DNA from: Spongospora subterranea
Taxonomy: Eukaryota; Endomyxa; Phytomyxea; Plasmodiophorida; Plasmodiophoridae
Assembly (NCBI GenBank): GCA_900404475.1
Contig: OUQQ01000034.1
Coordinates: 1-64,000 of the forward strand
Direction of reading: 5' to 3'
DNA length: 64,000 nucleotides
Below are positions 36,931 through 49,200 of the stretch, in pieces; the first letter of the stretch is position 1; each line of letters opens with the position of its first letter. The notes under the pieces are model-generated. The model saw nothing but the letters and a program-made list of their open reading frames with translations. It had not been told where the DNA came from and did not search any database. The translations under genes and the position numbers were made by a program.

Positions 36931-37974
36931 CACATCCTTACCGTTGTATGCAATACTTCCTGGTCCGTTCGATGTCTGCCGGTCAACGACAAGGCGCTCG
37001 GAATCAGCAGATGCTCTTCTCGATCTGTTCTGCCAGGAATCGTTTTGACCCAGATAACCAGCGGCCGAGCCCAATCTTTTCGGTCCCACGTGTTCGAAGC
37101 TCTCTCGCCCGGCGGTTATTGGCTTGAAGCTGGTGACTACAGTATCACATCGCCCGCAACGGAACGCTCTGGCCGAACGACAACACGCTTTTCTGAGGAC
37201 CGCATCGACATCGTTCTGTAATTCCGAGGAGACAGATTGGAGCAAACTGCCTCGCTCACCTACCGATCATGTGTACTTCCGTCGCTGGGTGAGACGCCGT
37301 GATTCCTTGAACTGATTGAGTAGAACGCTAGCCGCTACGGCCGTGACCGATATGAAGTCAACTTCTCAGAACGCTAACTCGTTTGGTCTACCGGGCACCG
37401 CCCAAGTGCAAGCAACTCCGACGAGGCGATCACGGAAGCTCTAAAGACTAGCTACTGGTACTGTTGAGCATCGACACCACTGATGACGATGACGTTGAAG
37501 ACGCCACCGAACACACGACGAACGACGATGGGGTCCTGCTCGGAACTTCGATAAAACTGTTGAATTTCCTGCTCTTCTTGGTCGCAATCCACTTTGTGGA
37601 GCAACATAACCAAATATGCAATGAGTTGACCTGGGCACTTTTTCATAAATCTTGAATACCAGTCATCGCTGTAAATCAAACACTGGGTCCTGGTGTTCGA
37701 CAGTGTAATGTCCATGTATGCCGACCAAAAGGGGGGCCGAGTTTCATGGGATTATCCAGGCAAGGGCGGAGCAGTGCAGTCCGCGGTCTATGGCGTGATC
37801 ACAATCACCCTCCGACTGCCAGGCATCACAGGTGTCGCGTATCATTATTCCACACTGGGACTACACTGCAGGGTGAAACCGCCATCTGTAGTCGGGAGAG
37901 TAACAACAACCGCTCAACAGAGCTGGTTGAACGTACGGCAACCAAGGAACGACTGAGCGGTTGAAGCTGTCGCC
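36931..37974. other. region without a confident gene; minus-strand exon-like frame at 37715-37441
   Basis: The minus frame 37715-37441 (SDDWYSRFMKKCPGQLIAYL, ending GVDAQQYQ) has protein-like composition and may be the last exon of a gene starting to the right. Its supposed upstream exons cannot be separated from the MPV17 region. The frame at 37245-36862 continues leftward into the inverted repeat and shows Cys pairs (CGRCDTVVTSF) that suggest a decayed mobile-element coding region. Confidence 0.35.
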
Positions 37975-38831
37975 ATGTTCAAGGGTCTATCATGGTATAC
38001 CCTCCAGCTGAAAGTAAGCTGGGAATGTTTGACCGTGTTTTTGGGAACTCAACCAAGCGGTTGATTCCAGACTAGGCCAATAATCACGAAATCAATCACA
38101 TCGTCGGTGATGATGATGTCTGGGGATCAGCTCCAGCAATACATCGAACGCTCTGATCACAAAGATCAGCAATTGGATCTGATACGCTCAGCGAGGATGG
38201 GTAAACCGTTCGTGTAATCGATTCGCCACTTTCAACCATCGCCGCAGGTGCCTTTGGTGCTTTTTTCGTCGGGCCTGTTTTGCACTGGTAATCAATATCG
38301 TCTTCAAACGACCAATAACTGAACTCTTCTGAACGTAGGTGGTAATCTATCCCTTTGATTATCGTGCAATAAGTGGCATTGAAAGTGAGCTGTACAGGTA
38401 TGGTAGACTTGAAACCATGTTTCCATCAGGAACTGCATATTCCACTATGAAGAAGATGGTCGTAGATCAGGTCTGAGACATTCGGTGCCGACTCATCGTT
38501 CAATACTGAAAATCCAGTCTGTTCTTAGAGCATCGCCGCGCCGGCATCAACGGCTTGTTTCTTCTACATTGTCGGTGCGCTATCTGGTCACAACGTGCCC
38601 CAGATCAACGAGAGAATGCGGCAAAAATTCGGTAGCACAATGCTGGTGAATTATGCTATTTGGCCCTTGGCAATCAGCGTGAATTTTGCCGCTGTTCCTG
38701 TCCATTTCCAGCCATTGTTCTCCAATAGGTGATCCAGTACCATTCAACACTGATGCAACGTCCCTGATCATTATTGGCTCAGCATTGGTCTAGTATATAA
38801 CGCCTTCTTGTCCAAAGCTCAGCACTCGTAA
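37975..38831 (+). CDS. MPV17: MPV17/PMP22 family membrane protein
   Basis: A four-helix organellar membrane protein (inner mitochondrial or peroxisomal) of the MPV17 family, thought to act as a channel. Six short exons fit: 37975-38013, 38071-38200, 38248-38287, 38398-38470, 38529-38728, 38783-38831, totalling 177 codons (176 residues, the usual family length). Motifs in order: SGDQLQQYIE; DLIRSARMG then AFFVGPVLH-W-YGRLE, split by two introns; STMKKMVVDQ joined to SIAAPASTACFFYIVGALSG; the signature YAIWPLAISVNFAAVP; and the ending IGLVYNAFLSKAQHS. No exon exceeds 200 nt, so a reading-frame scan does not reveal the gene. All phases agree. The exon encoding the GPVLHW turn is 40 nt. Confidence 0.9.
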
Positions 38832-39060
38832 TAGTGTCGAAACCACTGCACTCGCCCCATACGACTGCAATGTCTGCTCTATCAAACAATACTGCATTGT
38901 CTGCTCTATTAAATAATAATGATTATTCTGTGGATTTTGTTTGACAGATGATCCATCAACTGGCAAATTCAAGGCCTGGCAATTTGATACTCAACGAGCC
39001 TGATGTCATCTTGACATCCTTATGAGATCAATTAATTTCATTGGCAACGATTGTACGCCG

Positions 39061-40982
39061 TTAATGATTTATGATAATAGAGAAAGTTCCACCAGCTTCA
39101 GTATTCATATCCTGTTCATGATGTTGTCCCGGCACCACAAGCGTGGCTGCAAGTTGGTAATCGCCTGAAACGGTGCCAACATCGAATCCAGGACATCCCA
39201 ACGCTATGGCGTACGTCCTGAACATTTGCCGGTCAATCAACAAGATACGAGAGCTTTTGCAGATGGTTGCTGTGAAATCAGCAACTTCATGCTCAGGCCA
39301 GATACCAGCTGGTTGCCCAGCGAGAACCAGTTCTGCATCTTTTTCGAAAGAATCTTGACCAAGTTTCGACCAAGACCCTAGTTTCGTCTCGAACTTGTTC
39401 TTGCCGAAAACAATATGAACTTTGCCGTCGAGAATAAGGCACAGCTTGTTGTCGGGTGATCCTTGCGAGTATAACAAGAGACCGCCATCTTCAACCATGA
39501 TCCTTCGCCGGAATTCGATCTCAGACCAAATGGAGCGCCCACGAGGAGAAACCTGAGAAACGCCTTGCATGGTGGGATATTCCACGTTGGCGACAGTGGA
39601 ACGCTTCAATAAACAACGCAATTTATCATCCGAAAACGAAGCGAATATCGACGAGCAAGTGCCACGTAAATGGTCAAATACAGCGATCAGCTCTTCGTCT
39701 GATAATATTGAAGAGTTTGTGGGACCAAATTGTGGCAGAAGTGGCCACTGATTATGTGAGCTACCAGGATGGGCTGTGAAAGGAATAACATCGGTCTCGT
39801 CGAAAATACTGTCCTGGAAGATGACTTCTGCTATGTCTTCCAATGTCACCAGACCCTTTAGTTCATAAAGCGGATCCCCCTGACCCGTTGAAGAAACACT
39901 GACAACAATCGCGATATGGGTTCGACCCGTTTTGAATTCGGAAAACAGCGCGCTAAGACGTAAATCGGTTGAGACGTAATGAACGGTACGATGCGAGAGC
40001 GATAATAGATGCCGGACGGGAAGGGCATCGTTTGGATCGGTTAAAATCAGGTCTTTGGTGTAGAGAATTCCGACAACTTTGGGATTTCCATTAGGGCAAC
40101 TACGATCGATTACCGGAATACGCGAAAATCCGGACTCGAAAATGGACCTGATTGTTTGAAAATCCAATTCTGCTGAAACATCAAGGCTGAACATCTTGTC
40201 CGGGGGCGTCATAATCTCAGAAACGCGTTTCTCAGCGAACTGTAAGGCCCCGGTCATGATCTTGAACCTGATAACAGATCAACTGACAATGGCGGAGGAA
40301 CCGTACAGGAGAACCTACTCGTCTTTGCGCAGCTTCTTTTCGTCTTCGGTTTTGTGGTGCATCTCGACAAGCTTACACAGCTCTTTTCGACTGTAAATTT
40401 GACCAAGTTCTTTACCGAGCGCGTAATCCAAGCACTTCGACAGCGGATACGCAATTGGGAACATGATGAACATCACGGCATACACCAGCGGAACTGCTCG
40501 CGATCCCAAGGCGAGTGCATATCGCGAACAGACCGCCTGGGGAATGACCTCGCCTAGGATAACGATCAGGCTGGTGGATAGGACTAGGGAGCCCCAATCC
40601 CCAAGGAGGTCAACGAGAATAAGCGAGAGACCTGGGCGAACCGTTAATTACAGCGCCATAGAAAAACAACAGGGGGCTCTTACCATTGTTAACCAAAACA
40701 TTGCCGAAGAGAAGCGTACAAAGGAGGAGATTCCCGCGACGACGGAGCGGTAATATCTTGGCTGCATAAGCGGCATGGACAGAATCTGAGGCTAGGTTGA
40801 TCTCAAGGGTGTCAATGTCCAGGCCAAGAACGCCCAAGGTTAGTCCAGAAAATACAGCTGAGAGGGACAGAAGAAGCGACTAATGAGAGACGAAGATTGA
40901 TTCAGAGAAAACAACGAGGACGGATGGCGCCATCAAAACCAAGATCCATTACCGCTAGGAACAACTGTGCCACCAATATCAT
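39061..40982 (-). CDS. CNNM/ancient conserved domain (cyclin M) metal ion transporter
   Basis: Membrane protein implicated in Mg2+ handling. Four exons fit: 40982-40953, 40879-40684, 40631-40319, 40267-39061, totalling 582 codons. The DUF21 membrane domain begins in exons 1-2 (MILVAQLFLA joined to SLLLSLSAVFSGLTLGVLGLD), continues with GNLLLCTLLFGNVLVNN and the exon 3 signature GDWGSLVLSTSLIVILGEVIPQ, then VMFIMFPIAYPLSK. A CBS pair follows (VSEIMTPPDKMFSL, FSRIPVID, VGILYTKDL, ELKGLVTLEDIAEVIFQ). The C-terminal third is a cyclic-nucleotide-binding-homology domain (GGLLLYSQGSPDNKLCLILDG). The first exon encodes only ten residues, start ATG at 40982. Confidence 0.92.
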
Positions 40983-41000
40983 TCACTGGATCAGGCGAAC

Positions 41001-41258
41001 CTATCGATGACGCCGCTCGACCGCACTCGGACCTGACAACAGGAACAGATTACGAATGGCAGTTACACCATTAGGTGGCGCTTCACTGTTCACAAAACCC
41101 CGCACGGATGTAACATAATGCCGTAACCACCGAGCGATAACATGTTTGACCAACGCGCCTTTTCGAAATTTTTGTTCGAGATGCCAAAAACCTCCGCGCA
41201 AATAAGAACGGTCAATCAATGGAATTGTTTGAAAACATTGAGAATAAATGTTTTCCAC
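41001..41258 (-). CDS. possible 85-residue basic protein
   Basis: A small frame with several Arg/Lys-rich helices (EQKFRKGALVKHVIARWLRHY) lies between CNNM and CFAP300. No domain is assigned. It starts at Met 41258 and ends 19 bp upstream of the CNNM start. It may be an independent short gene or chance. Confidence 0.3.
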   Translation of the reverse strand: MENIYSQCFQTIPLIDRSYLRGGFWHLEQKFRKGALVKHVIARWLRHYVTSVRGFVNSEAPPNGVTAIRNLFLLSGPSAVERRHR

Positions 41259-41333
41259 TTTGACATGTATTGAGACGACAACGAAATCCGGATAATTGTT
41301 GTGTTTTGAAGGGTTGAAGCAGGTTAGAGGGGT

Positions 41334-42262
41334 TCACCACGTTTGATTATGACGAGGGAAATAGAGGCAATGGACCTGCCGCTTATCAGCGTCCACGATG
41401 ATATAGAATCGATTCCATGGTGAACCGGGTGTGGCGGGGAACAGACCGTCTTCGACAATCCGGTAGACGGCGCTGGAAATGTGCAGAGCATTGCTCGAAT
41501 CCTTCACGACCGATATTAAACTCTTATAGAAATCTTTGACCACCGCTGAATAGATCACGAAATCGTCCTGAAACCACACAATAATCGACAACTGTACCGC
41601 AATGGGCCGATCATAAAGCAATCGACCTCGTATTGGCAGAATCGACCCCCAAGAACGAACATCTCCATCAGGTGATTGATAAACTCCCCATGATCGACGG
41701 CTTGATAAGCGTCAGAATCTGGATCGAATAGGGCTCGTTTGAGCTCGCTCTCGACCACCACCCCGTTGTCAAGCAGCTGCTCTTGGCACATGACGATGGC
41801 GCCATTCGGGCGGATAACGCCGCACGACCCCAGCGCGTCGTACACGGCCATGTTCATGACGTTGCACGGTATGCGTTCGATGTTCCTGACGGCTGTTGAC
41901 ACCGAACGAGAAACTTTTACCTGACCCGATGGCGTCTAACAAGCGACACAAACTCGTACCTGCCCCGCCAGGAATTATGTCCTTAAACACGTCCCTGAAC
42001 ACTTCGGAATCCACCAACGATTGCACAAAATTCGACAGATTCTTCACATTCGACGACGACGGATCAAATCGTTGATCGAATCTGAACGTTGATAACTGAA
42101 TTTTCTGAAGAACATCCCTGAGTAGTTATGAATGAGACTGGCGATTGAGCTAGTGGAGTATGTACGATCGTCACCATTTCTCCAAGTAGCATTTTCGGGC
42201 GTGCTGATGGAGAAGTGTATCAGTTAGCGTATCGTCCTCGAACGAGTTATGCCATGTGAATG
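41334..42262 (-). CDS. CFAP300: CFAP300 homologue (axonemal dynein assembly)
   Basis: A cytoplasmic factor needed for assembly of axonemal dynein arms in ciliated eukaryotes. Exons: one ending at 42175 (with WHNSFEDDTLTDTLLHQHA, start not fixed, somewhere near 42262 or beyond), 42117-41627, and 41567-41334. Family features: FRFDQRFD, NVMNMAVYDALGSCG, VESELKRALFDPDSD, GGRFCQYE joined to DDFVIYSAVVKDFYKSL, and the final FYIIVDADKRQVHCLYFPRH. Exons 2-3 carry one base too many near 41930: either a 28-nt intron (GTAAAA to AACAG) or a one-base insertion. The recognition rests on several aligned blocks from memory of the family. Confidence 0.75.
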
Positions 42263-42544
42263 GGCCCGTGTCCGATCGTCCTTTAACCGCTCCCTCTCCT
42301 CGTCCCACATGGATCTCCATCTGTCCTGGACTGTAGAATACCGGTTCCCGAGGCCCACGATCGTCCCTAGTTCGCCCTGCTCATCAACTCGACACCAACT
42401 GATTCCACCGGTGACGGGTGGTTGGGTAAACTCGGGATAAAACTCATCAGTCGATGTGACCGGTCGTCGTCGCGTCTGGGGATGCACTTTTACAACCCAA
42501 ATCCACCAGAAATTCGGGCACATGTTGATTGCAATTGATGACAA
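42224..42544 (-). CDS. possible exon of an unknown gene upstream of CFAP300
   Basis: A frame with protein-like composition (PPVTGGISWCRVDEQGELG, then DRWRSMWDEERERLKDD) overlaps the proposed 5' end of CFAP300 in another frame. It could be the last exon of a separate gene whose other exons lie near 42677-43033 (MKQFIVHAVSIAGSMAVMNN), or part of the CFAP300 N-terminus. Not resolved. Confidence 0.3.
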   Translation of the reverse strand: MSSIAINMCPNFWWIWVVKVHPQTRRRPVTSTDEFYPEFTQPPVTGGISWCRVDEQGELGTIVGLGNRYSTVQDRWRSMWDEERERLKDDRTRAHSHGITRSRTIR

Positions 42545-43303
42545 TCACCTGAATCAATATCGTACCCATTTATCATGACATTTCCACTGCAAATTTCCAC
42601 TAGAGGTCGTATTCTCAATCTACAACTTGTGCAACAGCCATACACATATTCCTTGAACCTTTACAGCAAAATTCCACTACCAGAGATTCGGACACATTTT
42701 CCTAGGGTCACGATGCCTTTGGCGACTTTGACACCTTATGTGCACAGAGGGCGAAGATGCGTTGCAGACACACGGCCAAAGTGAACCGTAATCGAAAGGG
42801 TACTGTTGTCTTAGATCGCCCAGATTTGAGTCAAATTGCCACAGCAGTTTGGGTTCAGATGGGGCAGGAAGAATGGGGTAAGGTGAAGCGAGTCGTGGGT
42901 TGTTCATCACGGCCATTGACCCGGCAATGCTTACTGCATGAACGATGAACTGTTTCATCTTTCCATTCACGACCGTACGAATTATGCAGCTCGTGCTGTG
43001 AGATCTGCTGACTAGTTGCACAGGTTTTCTCAATCGGTACAGTTAGAATCATGAACACTTAAAGCATCTGAACACAAATCAATGTGATTATAAACACATC
43101 CGTCTTCAACGAACGGCTGTCGTCATTATCGTTTCGCCGATCAAATAATGTGTTTTCGATGTGTCTATTTTTAGCAGTGATCGAGTCACGCTAAGCATTG
43201 GTCGAGTATGTCGACGGAGTTCCGCCCACCCCACGGGATTAAACGCCAGATCCAGCCCAAGCCGGAGAAAACGCGACCGCCCCTCGCTGTACACAGGCGC
43301 TAA

Positions 43304-44914
43304 ATGCATCAGTTCGACGCCACAATCGTTGGCGATGTCCTAACGGAATGCATTGGCAAATCGTCATACGTCTGGACTGGACTCGGAGAAGGAAAGCACA
43401 AGACCGGTTTTGCATCATGTCGTCATGTGCAGAGCGGCCATCAATGGCAGGTCGAGTTCGTTCCGTTGAGTTCGCTTCCTACGCCATCAGATTGGCTGCT
43501 CACTGAGGTCGCCTCCATCGACCAGCTGTCGTCTATGGATTATCGTTCATCGCTTCTATTTGATATATGTCGTACCGAGTTCCGTTGCCTTCCTAATGTT
43601 CCTCTGGCCCTCGATCTTCCGTCTGTTCCACTACTGCTGTCGTCTGCCCTGTATAGCTCATCCAGATCGGCAATATCGTGCGCGCATTCCGAGGCTAGGG
43701 TTCTTTCTGTATATTCCCAGTTTGTTCTCAAAATGAATCCCGAAGTTGATCACATTCAGAGAATGTATCTAGCAGTTATCGACCCCAAACTCATTGTTCA
43801 GCGACTACATGAAAACAACCTGGAGGTATTTGCACTTCACGTTCAGGATCGGATTATCCATTCGACATTATGTAGAGAATCGCCCCATCATGTACCGCAA
43901 TCCCATAGCGATCAGTTCTCCATAATGCTGTTGAACCTGATCGAGTCGAACAATATGGAACCGCATTCATTACTCATCGACCACGTTCTACGTGTGTATC
44001 GTCGCAAATCAGCCCGTCCATTTTCTTTGTTAGGACAATGTCATGATCCCCCCGATCCTGGGTACCAGACGCTATCCTATCTCGACCACGATTCTCGCAC
44101 ACAGCAGATCGTATATCAGACCACAAACTCTATATTGAATAATTGTGGATTAACCACATGGCCTGCAGGTAAGACAACAAGCTCTCTCTTTCCCGTTGCA
44201 CTGTTATTCCTGACATAGAATGAAAATGCAAAATTGGTAATTGAAGTTATATGTTTTTCGAAATGTTCAATATCAATGCAATTCAACCTTGATTCAAGAC
44301 ACGGTTGTTCACTTAACGATGGGTGGTGTAGGATTTTTTCTGGCTGAATACTGTCTCATGAGCTCCATCGTTTCCGGCAAGCGCTGCTTGGAGTTGGGAT
44401 GTGGAGGAACGGGCGTTGTTTCCACGATCTGCTCGAGAATGGACCCCAGAGCTTACATGGCCACCGATTATAATGATGAGGTCCTGGAAAAGTTGTCTTC
44501 CAATCTTGTCGATAACAACGTCCATGAGGTCATGGTTCGTCGCCTTGACTGGTTCGACGTCGATGATGCGATCCTGGCCGAATCGGCTCCGGAGTTGATA
44601 TTGTTATCTGATACGGTTCGAGAATAATGGTTTGGAAAGGGTCTTTTGATACTGAACTGATTAAACAGATCTACTCCCCAGATTTGATCGGCCCACAGGT
44701 ATCAGTTATCTCGCGTGGGTTCGCTCTCGGTGCATCGCTCTGCATTATGGCGAATTGCATTCGGCAGCCAACGTCGTTTGAGTTGCTCAAGGCTCAGTTA
44801 AATCTGGCCGGACTGGCGTACCAGATTGTGGAGACAGATTCGGTATTCTCCCGATTCCTGGATGTTAATCGGTCCGACAATCTCTGTCTAATGCTTATCA
44901 CTAGCCGAACGTAA
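43304..44914 (+). CDS. EEF2KMT: EEF2KMT/FAM86-type protein-lysine methyltransferase
   Basis: Class I SAM-dependent methyltransferase; characterised members trimethylate a lysine of elongation factor 2. Exon 1 is 43304-44168. An unusually long 163-nt intron follows, then exon 2 at 44332-44914. The N-terminal helical region (LIDHVLRVYRRKSARPFSLL) and the junction GLTTWPA to GFFLAEYCL are family-typical. The SAM motif I is RCLELGCGGTGVVS, then DPRAYMATDYNDEVLEKL and the catalytic-loop region PELILLSDTV. The frame then needs a one-base shift near 44620-44630 to continue into FDTELIKQIYSPDL and the C-terminal sheet. Total length is one base short of a multiple of three, which supports a missing base. 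Confidence 0.82.
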
Positions 44915-45272
44915 TATTTTGTCGCTGGAGATCGTAATAAATATATATATCTCATTGTTCTACACCGATTTGGACTGCTGATTCGGTTGGAGTCAACGTG
45001 GTGACTATTATTGATGGGACTGGGTTTCAAGGACTTGTCCAGCTGGCCCGGCAAGTTGGTTACGTGACGTCGGATGTAACTCGAAACAGGAACGCAATAA
45101 CCCCCGATGACGTGTGGTGTGAGTTGCAAGCGGTACCGTGTCACTCACTGGTAACCGTGCCCGTTTCCTGTGCAGAATCAATCCATACATATCCCCACAT
45201 ACATTCGTCGCATCACTGATGTTGCTCCAACTGCTGTGCAAGTCAATGTAACGTGTGTGCTCATAACAGACA
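44915..45272. other. intergenic, possible unassigned coding at 44998-45219
   Basis: A plus frame GTGFQGLVQLARQVGYVTSD is open for 73 codons but has no partner or family. Otherwise AT-rich flanking sequence. Confidence 0.35.
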
Positions 45273-46002
45273 ATGTATGAATTACAGTGTCGCACGTGTA
45301 ACGATACGGTACGCATAGCGTTTCCAGAAATTACAGATGTAGCAGTGCTGTATATTGCCTCATTCTGCTTTCGCATTTACGGTCTTCAGATGCCACAAGG
45401 GTTAGTTGCCAAGCTTGCCTTATGGAAGCAGTCGCAATGGGTCGTGGAAAGCGGGCGCCGCATTGTCGGCATTCGTGTCAGCGGCAACTCAGCTGCATTC
45501 GTGGTGTACTACGAATCAGAAGACATTCAGGTAATACTTGATTCAAAAGTTTGTCAAATAACTGATGTCGATGAAGGTTGAGATAGATTTACTGAATTCT
45601 AGCGCAGCCGATACGCTGTTTGTCCTAGAACAGTTTCCAAAGCTGATTTTCGAAGTTCGTGGAGAAACAACGCCAGACACTATATCTGCAATTGAGATAA
45701 CAATCCTGATGGATCAAGTGCCAAAACAGACTCCTGACCAAACCCGATCCCGTTTTGATAATATGCTTGATTTTATCGGGTGTTTCTTTACATGCAAATA
45801 CAGCTCGATTGCACCCAATGCAGTTTCAGACTTTTCCGAACCAGGAAACCCTCTTAGCCGAAAACTGCTTATGCCGAAGGCTGATTTTCCGAATTGCACC
45901 TTTGTTGACGAAAACGTCATCAGGCATCAACTGGAACGACTTCGAATCGACCCTCAGTTCCAAGGTACGACTCAGACAAGCATTGTTAGTCAGGTCACAT
46001 GA
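45273..46002 (+). CDS. hypothetical protein, 227 residues
   Basis: Two exons, 45273-45530 and 45577-46002, separated by a 46-nt intron, with phases in agreement (YESEDIQ joined to VEIDLLNSS). The start MYELQCRTCNDTV is the first Met, just after an in-frame stop, though a 5' exon is possible. Sequence blocks such as LPEITDVAVLYIASF-like hydrophobic stretches and VLEQFPKLIFEVRGE look like a folded alpha/beta protein. No domain is recognised. Confidence 0.6.
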
Positions 46003-46215
46003 CATATAATCGCAGCATATTGTCGAGAAATAGGATCCATCTGGACGGAACACAGTAAAAAGCCATGAGGAAATGGATCCTGGTTGTGGCGATAGCACAT
46101 ATCCCGTCAAATCTGAGACTTGCAGCAATAAATCATGGTTAGGTATTGAATCGGTTCTGGACGACAAGGTAGAGGGCAAATATGGCGTAGAGGCCCGTCT
46201 GTCCATTGCCCGGTC

Positions 46216-49200
46216 ATGATCGCAGCCGTATCTTCAGCTTCTGGCTATACCGCCATAGCTGAAGCTCGGCGGTCAATGCAAAAAACTCAGGCATCATCTA
46301 CCGATAATACAAAAATGATCAGAAGACAGAAGCCAGTTGCTCAAGGGCCAACTCAGATCCTAGATGCAGTTGACAATATTAGAAGTAGAAAGCTTGTCTG
46401 TTAAATGTATCTGCTGCTAAATATGAGGCCACTGATCTATCATGTTGTAGTTATCCGATGTCATGACTCCAAACTGCCAGGGTTTCACGTCGAATCGAAT
46501 TAATGTTGCTGGAAAGTCGATTTTCAAGGTATTCATACAGATTTCTTGTTGGATCATGCAGTTGTGAATATCTCCTCGAGTCTTAGATAGATCCAGTAAA
46601 CAGATGCTTCCACCAGATCGAAACGATGTTGCTGGGCAATAACCATCTGGCCTCACTTGATGGGATAGGGCAATTTGGTTGTCTTCGTTCGCTGTCAATA
46701 GCTAATAACTTGGTATGCACTGTCCAGACATTACTGAATACGTATCACAGATTGGTTTTCAGGTCCAAACTGTCGAGCAACTGATGCCACTGACAGCCCT
46801 TTTGCATCTTCGGGCGCTGTATTTGGAAGGGTGTCCTGTTGTGATGTCGATAAATTACCGGGCCCAGACAATCAACTTACTCCAGAACTTGAGCACCTTG
46901 GATTCAATTGTACTTCAGAATACTGTGCATTTCGGTGTACTGATTCATTATCAATAGGTCATTGAAACAGAAGACAAACATTTATCTCGAATAGTAGCCG
47001 GAAAAGAGTCGTCTATGCTAAGCGTGATGTGCGGCAATACTTGCACTCTTAAAATTCTAGATAAGGTATGAAATTATCTTGCTTCTCCAAAAATTGCTCA
47101 GGTGTGGCAATACTCTAGGTGAGGCACAAGGTTCGACTTCACGTCGAACTGCTCGAAACAGCGTTTGGCCGGAATAACATCTTTAACCGGATTTCTCACA
47201 TGCCTTGTCTCAACGAAAATTTGGATGTTGGTCTAATGATTCGCATTTTGGACTTTACAGGAAAAGAATGCGGTAATTGTGCTACGTTCGGTTTCTAGCT
47301 TACTAATTGATAGCTATCTTATTAGTCCAGAACGAAATGGCCCAACTGAAACAGAAGATCCAAACTCAATGGCAGAACATGTATAATTTTCCCAACGTTT
47401 CTACGTCGTTGAAGTAATTTGCCCTTGTGTTCAACGAATCAAAACATTTCATTGACTTGTTTTAGGCTGTTAAGTGAGACGTGGGATTGCGCCATATCTG
47501 ATGTCCTCGCAGAACAGCAAGGTGCAATTGCAGAGTCAATAGAACTGCTGGAAAGAAGCAGGCAGCATGCCCGATCCCGGTTAATGGCCTTGATTAGTCG
47601 CAAAAAGTTATCCGGTCAGATGTTTGCCGGCAGCACTCTGCAATCGCAAATTAAAACAAAGAAACCGCCGAAATTACTAATCAATTCGAAACCGGGGAAT
47701 ATAATTGTAGAGGTAAACTGTTGCTTGATTTTGCATTGATAATTTTGCATTGATGTCTTGTATAGTCTGCTCCGAAACCCAATTCAAAACGGCCTATTCC
47801 GGAATCAGCACCCAACAATATATCATCAGCTGAGTTTCAACACTCCATTGACTTGAGGTTACTAGAAACTGTGCTATACGTGCGAACTCAAATCTTAGCA
47901 GAATCCTTTTTAGCAAACAGAGAATATTAGATTTAGAAGACGTCAACAGTAAGCTGGCGGAACGCTTACAGCTGTTCCAGGAGCAAAATCGTATAAACGT
48001 GGAGCGGGCTGAATCGGAAGTTGCCATTCAGTCCAATGAACTTCATGCCGTATTTTCGACTATCCATGTTTTGAGACAGCAGTTGCAGAGTATCGTCGCC
48101 GCCAAAACTCAACTGGAAAACACAGTTGCGTCGGTAACTACAGATATGTGCAGTCAAGATGCCGTTCTGCAACAAATTCATCACTTTGGCACGCAATTAG
48201 AAAAAATGCATCAGCAGTTATCCACTGTTTCCGACCACAATTTGAACCGACTGCCAATTACAACGGAAAGCGATAAATTCAATTTGGGCAAAGCTGTTGC
48301 TGTTGATGGCAAAGTTGCTGCGGGTGGTGATGTCGAATCACTTAATCAAGAAGTTTTTCGCTTGCGCTCTATTGCTAAATTATACCAAAGTGAACTGCTC
48401 AAAGTTGGTACACAATCGCATCATTTCCCATGTCTGCAATCGTAATAAATTGTTCAGATTCAGTTCGACAACGATGTTGCAACCAACGAGAAGCTTGCAT
48501 TTGCATGCGTCAATGTTGAAGCGGCTCGTAACCGACACTTGCAAATTTCAGGATTCAAAAGATGGAAGCTGCACGTGAACCGCAAATTCCGTTTTGGACG
48601 TTTCCGGGAGAGCTATCACCGCTCTTTAACCCGCACCGCATTTAAAAGGTAACTGTTATCATATTCTGAAACTAATTTTATAACCTTCCCAAGATGGGGA
48701 ACTGCCAGTACAGTTTTGAAGGCTAAAAACCAGTCATTGCGACGAAGGGTGCTTCATTCATGGAGATCAGTCATCAAAGAGATGAACTTGGAAGAATCCC
48801 GTAACGTTGCTTTTCGTTTTTTCACAAAACGCAAAGCGATGCGATCCGCATGGAAAACATGGATTATTAATAGACAGCAACAGTCTTACATTAGAGGCAA
48901 ATTGGAATCCTGTAATACTGTAAGTTAAGGAAACCACTCTACAGCTTTTCATGCATCAACATCTGTGTTGTTCGCAGATGCGGCACGTGATGGTGCATTG
49001 GCGCTCTCAGACGCAAAATGTCTCTCGTCGCTGCAAGAAGATGGTAGGTGGTATCCCGTCATCATACTTTTGAAGTATCGCGTAATCGGATTGTATAAAT
49101 ATAGAAATATGCCGGTAATTATTTCCGAATAACAGGAGCACTCAGCCGTTTCTGGTCCATTTGGAAGGTACAACATCTTTCGTTCCTTCTATACGTTGCT

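Noticed and set aside
36630..37127. 165-codon plus frame across the inverted repeat
   Set aside because: It reads through both arms of a palindrome, so its length is a by-product of symmetry. No domain or start context supports it.
45826..46206. Minus-strand 126-codon frame
   Set aside because: It overlaps the second exon of a two-exon plus gene whose phases agree; the minus frame has no supported splice or domain.
46417..46698. Minus-strand frame of 93 codons with good protein-like composition
   Set aside because: The plus strand of the same interval carries clear LRR units (LLGNNHLASLDGIGQF) that splice into the downstream gene, so the minus frame is its antisense shadow.
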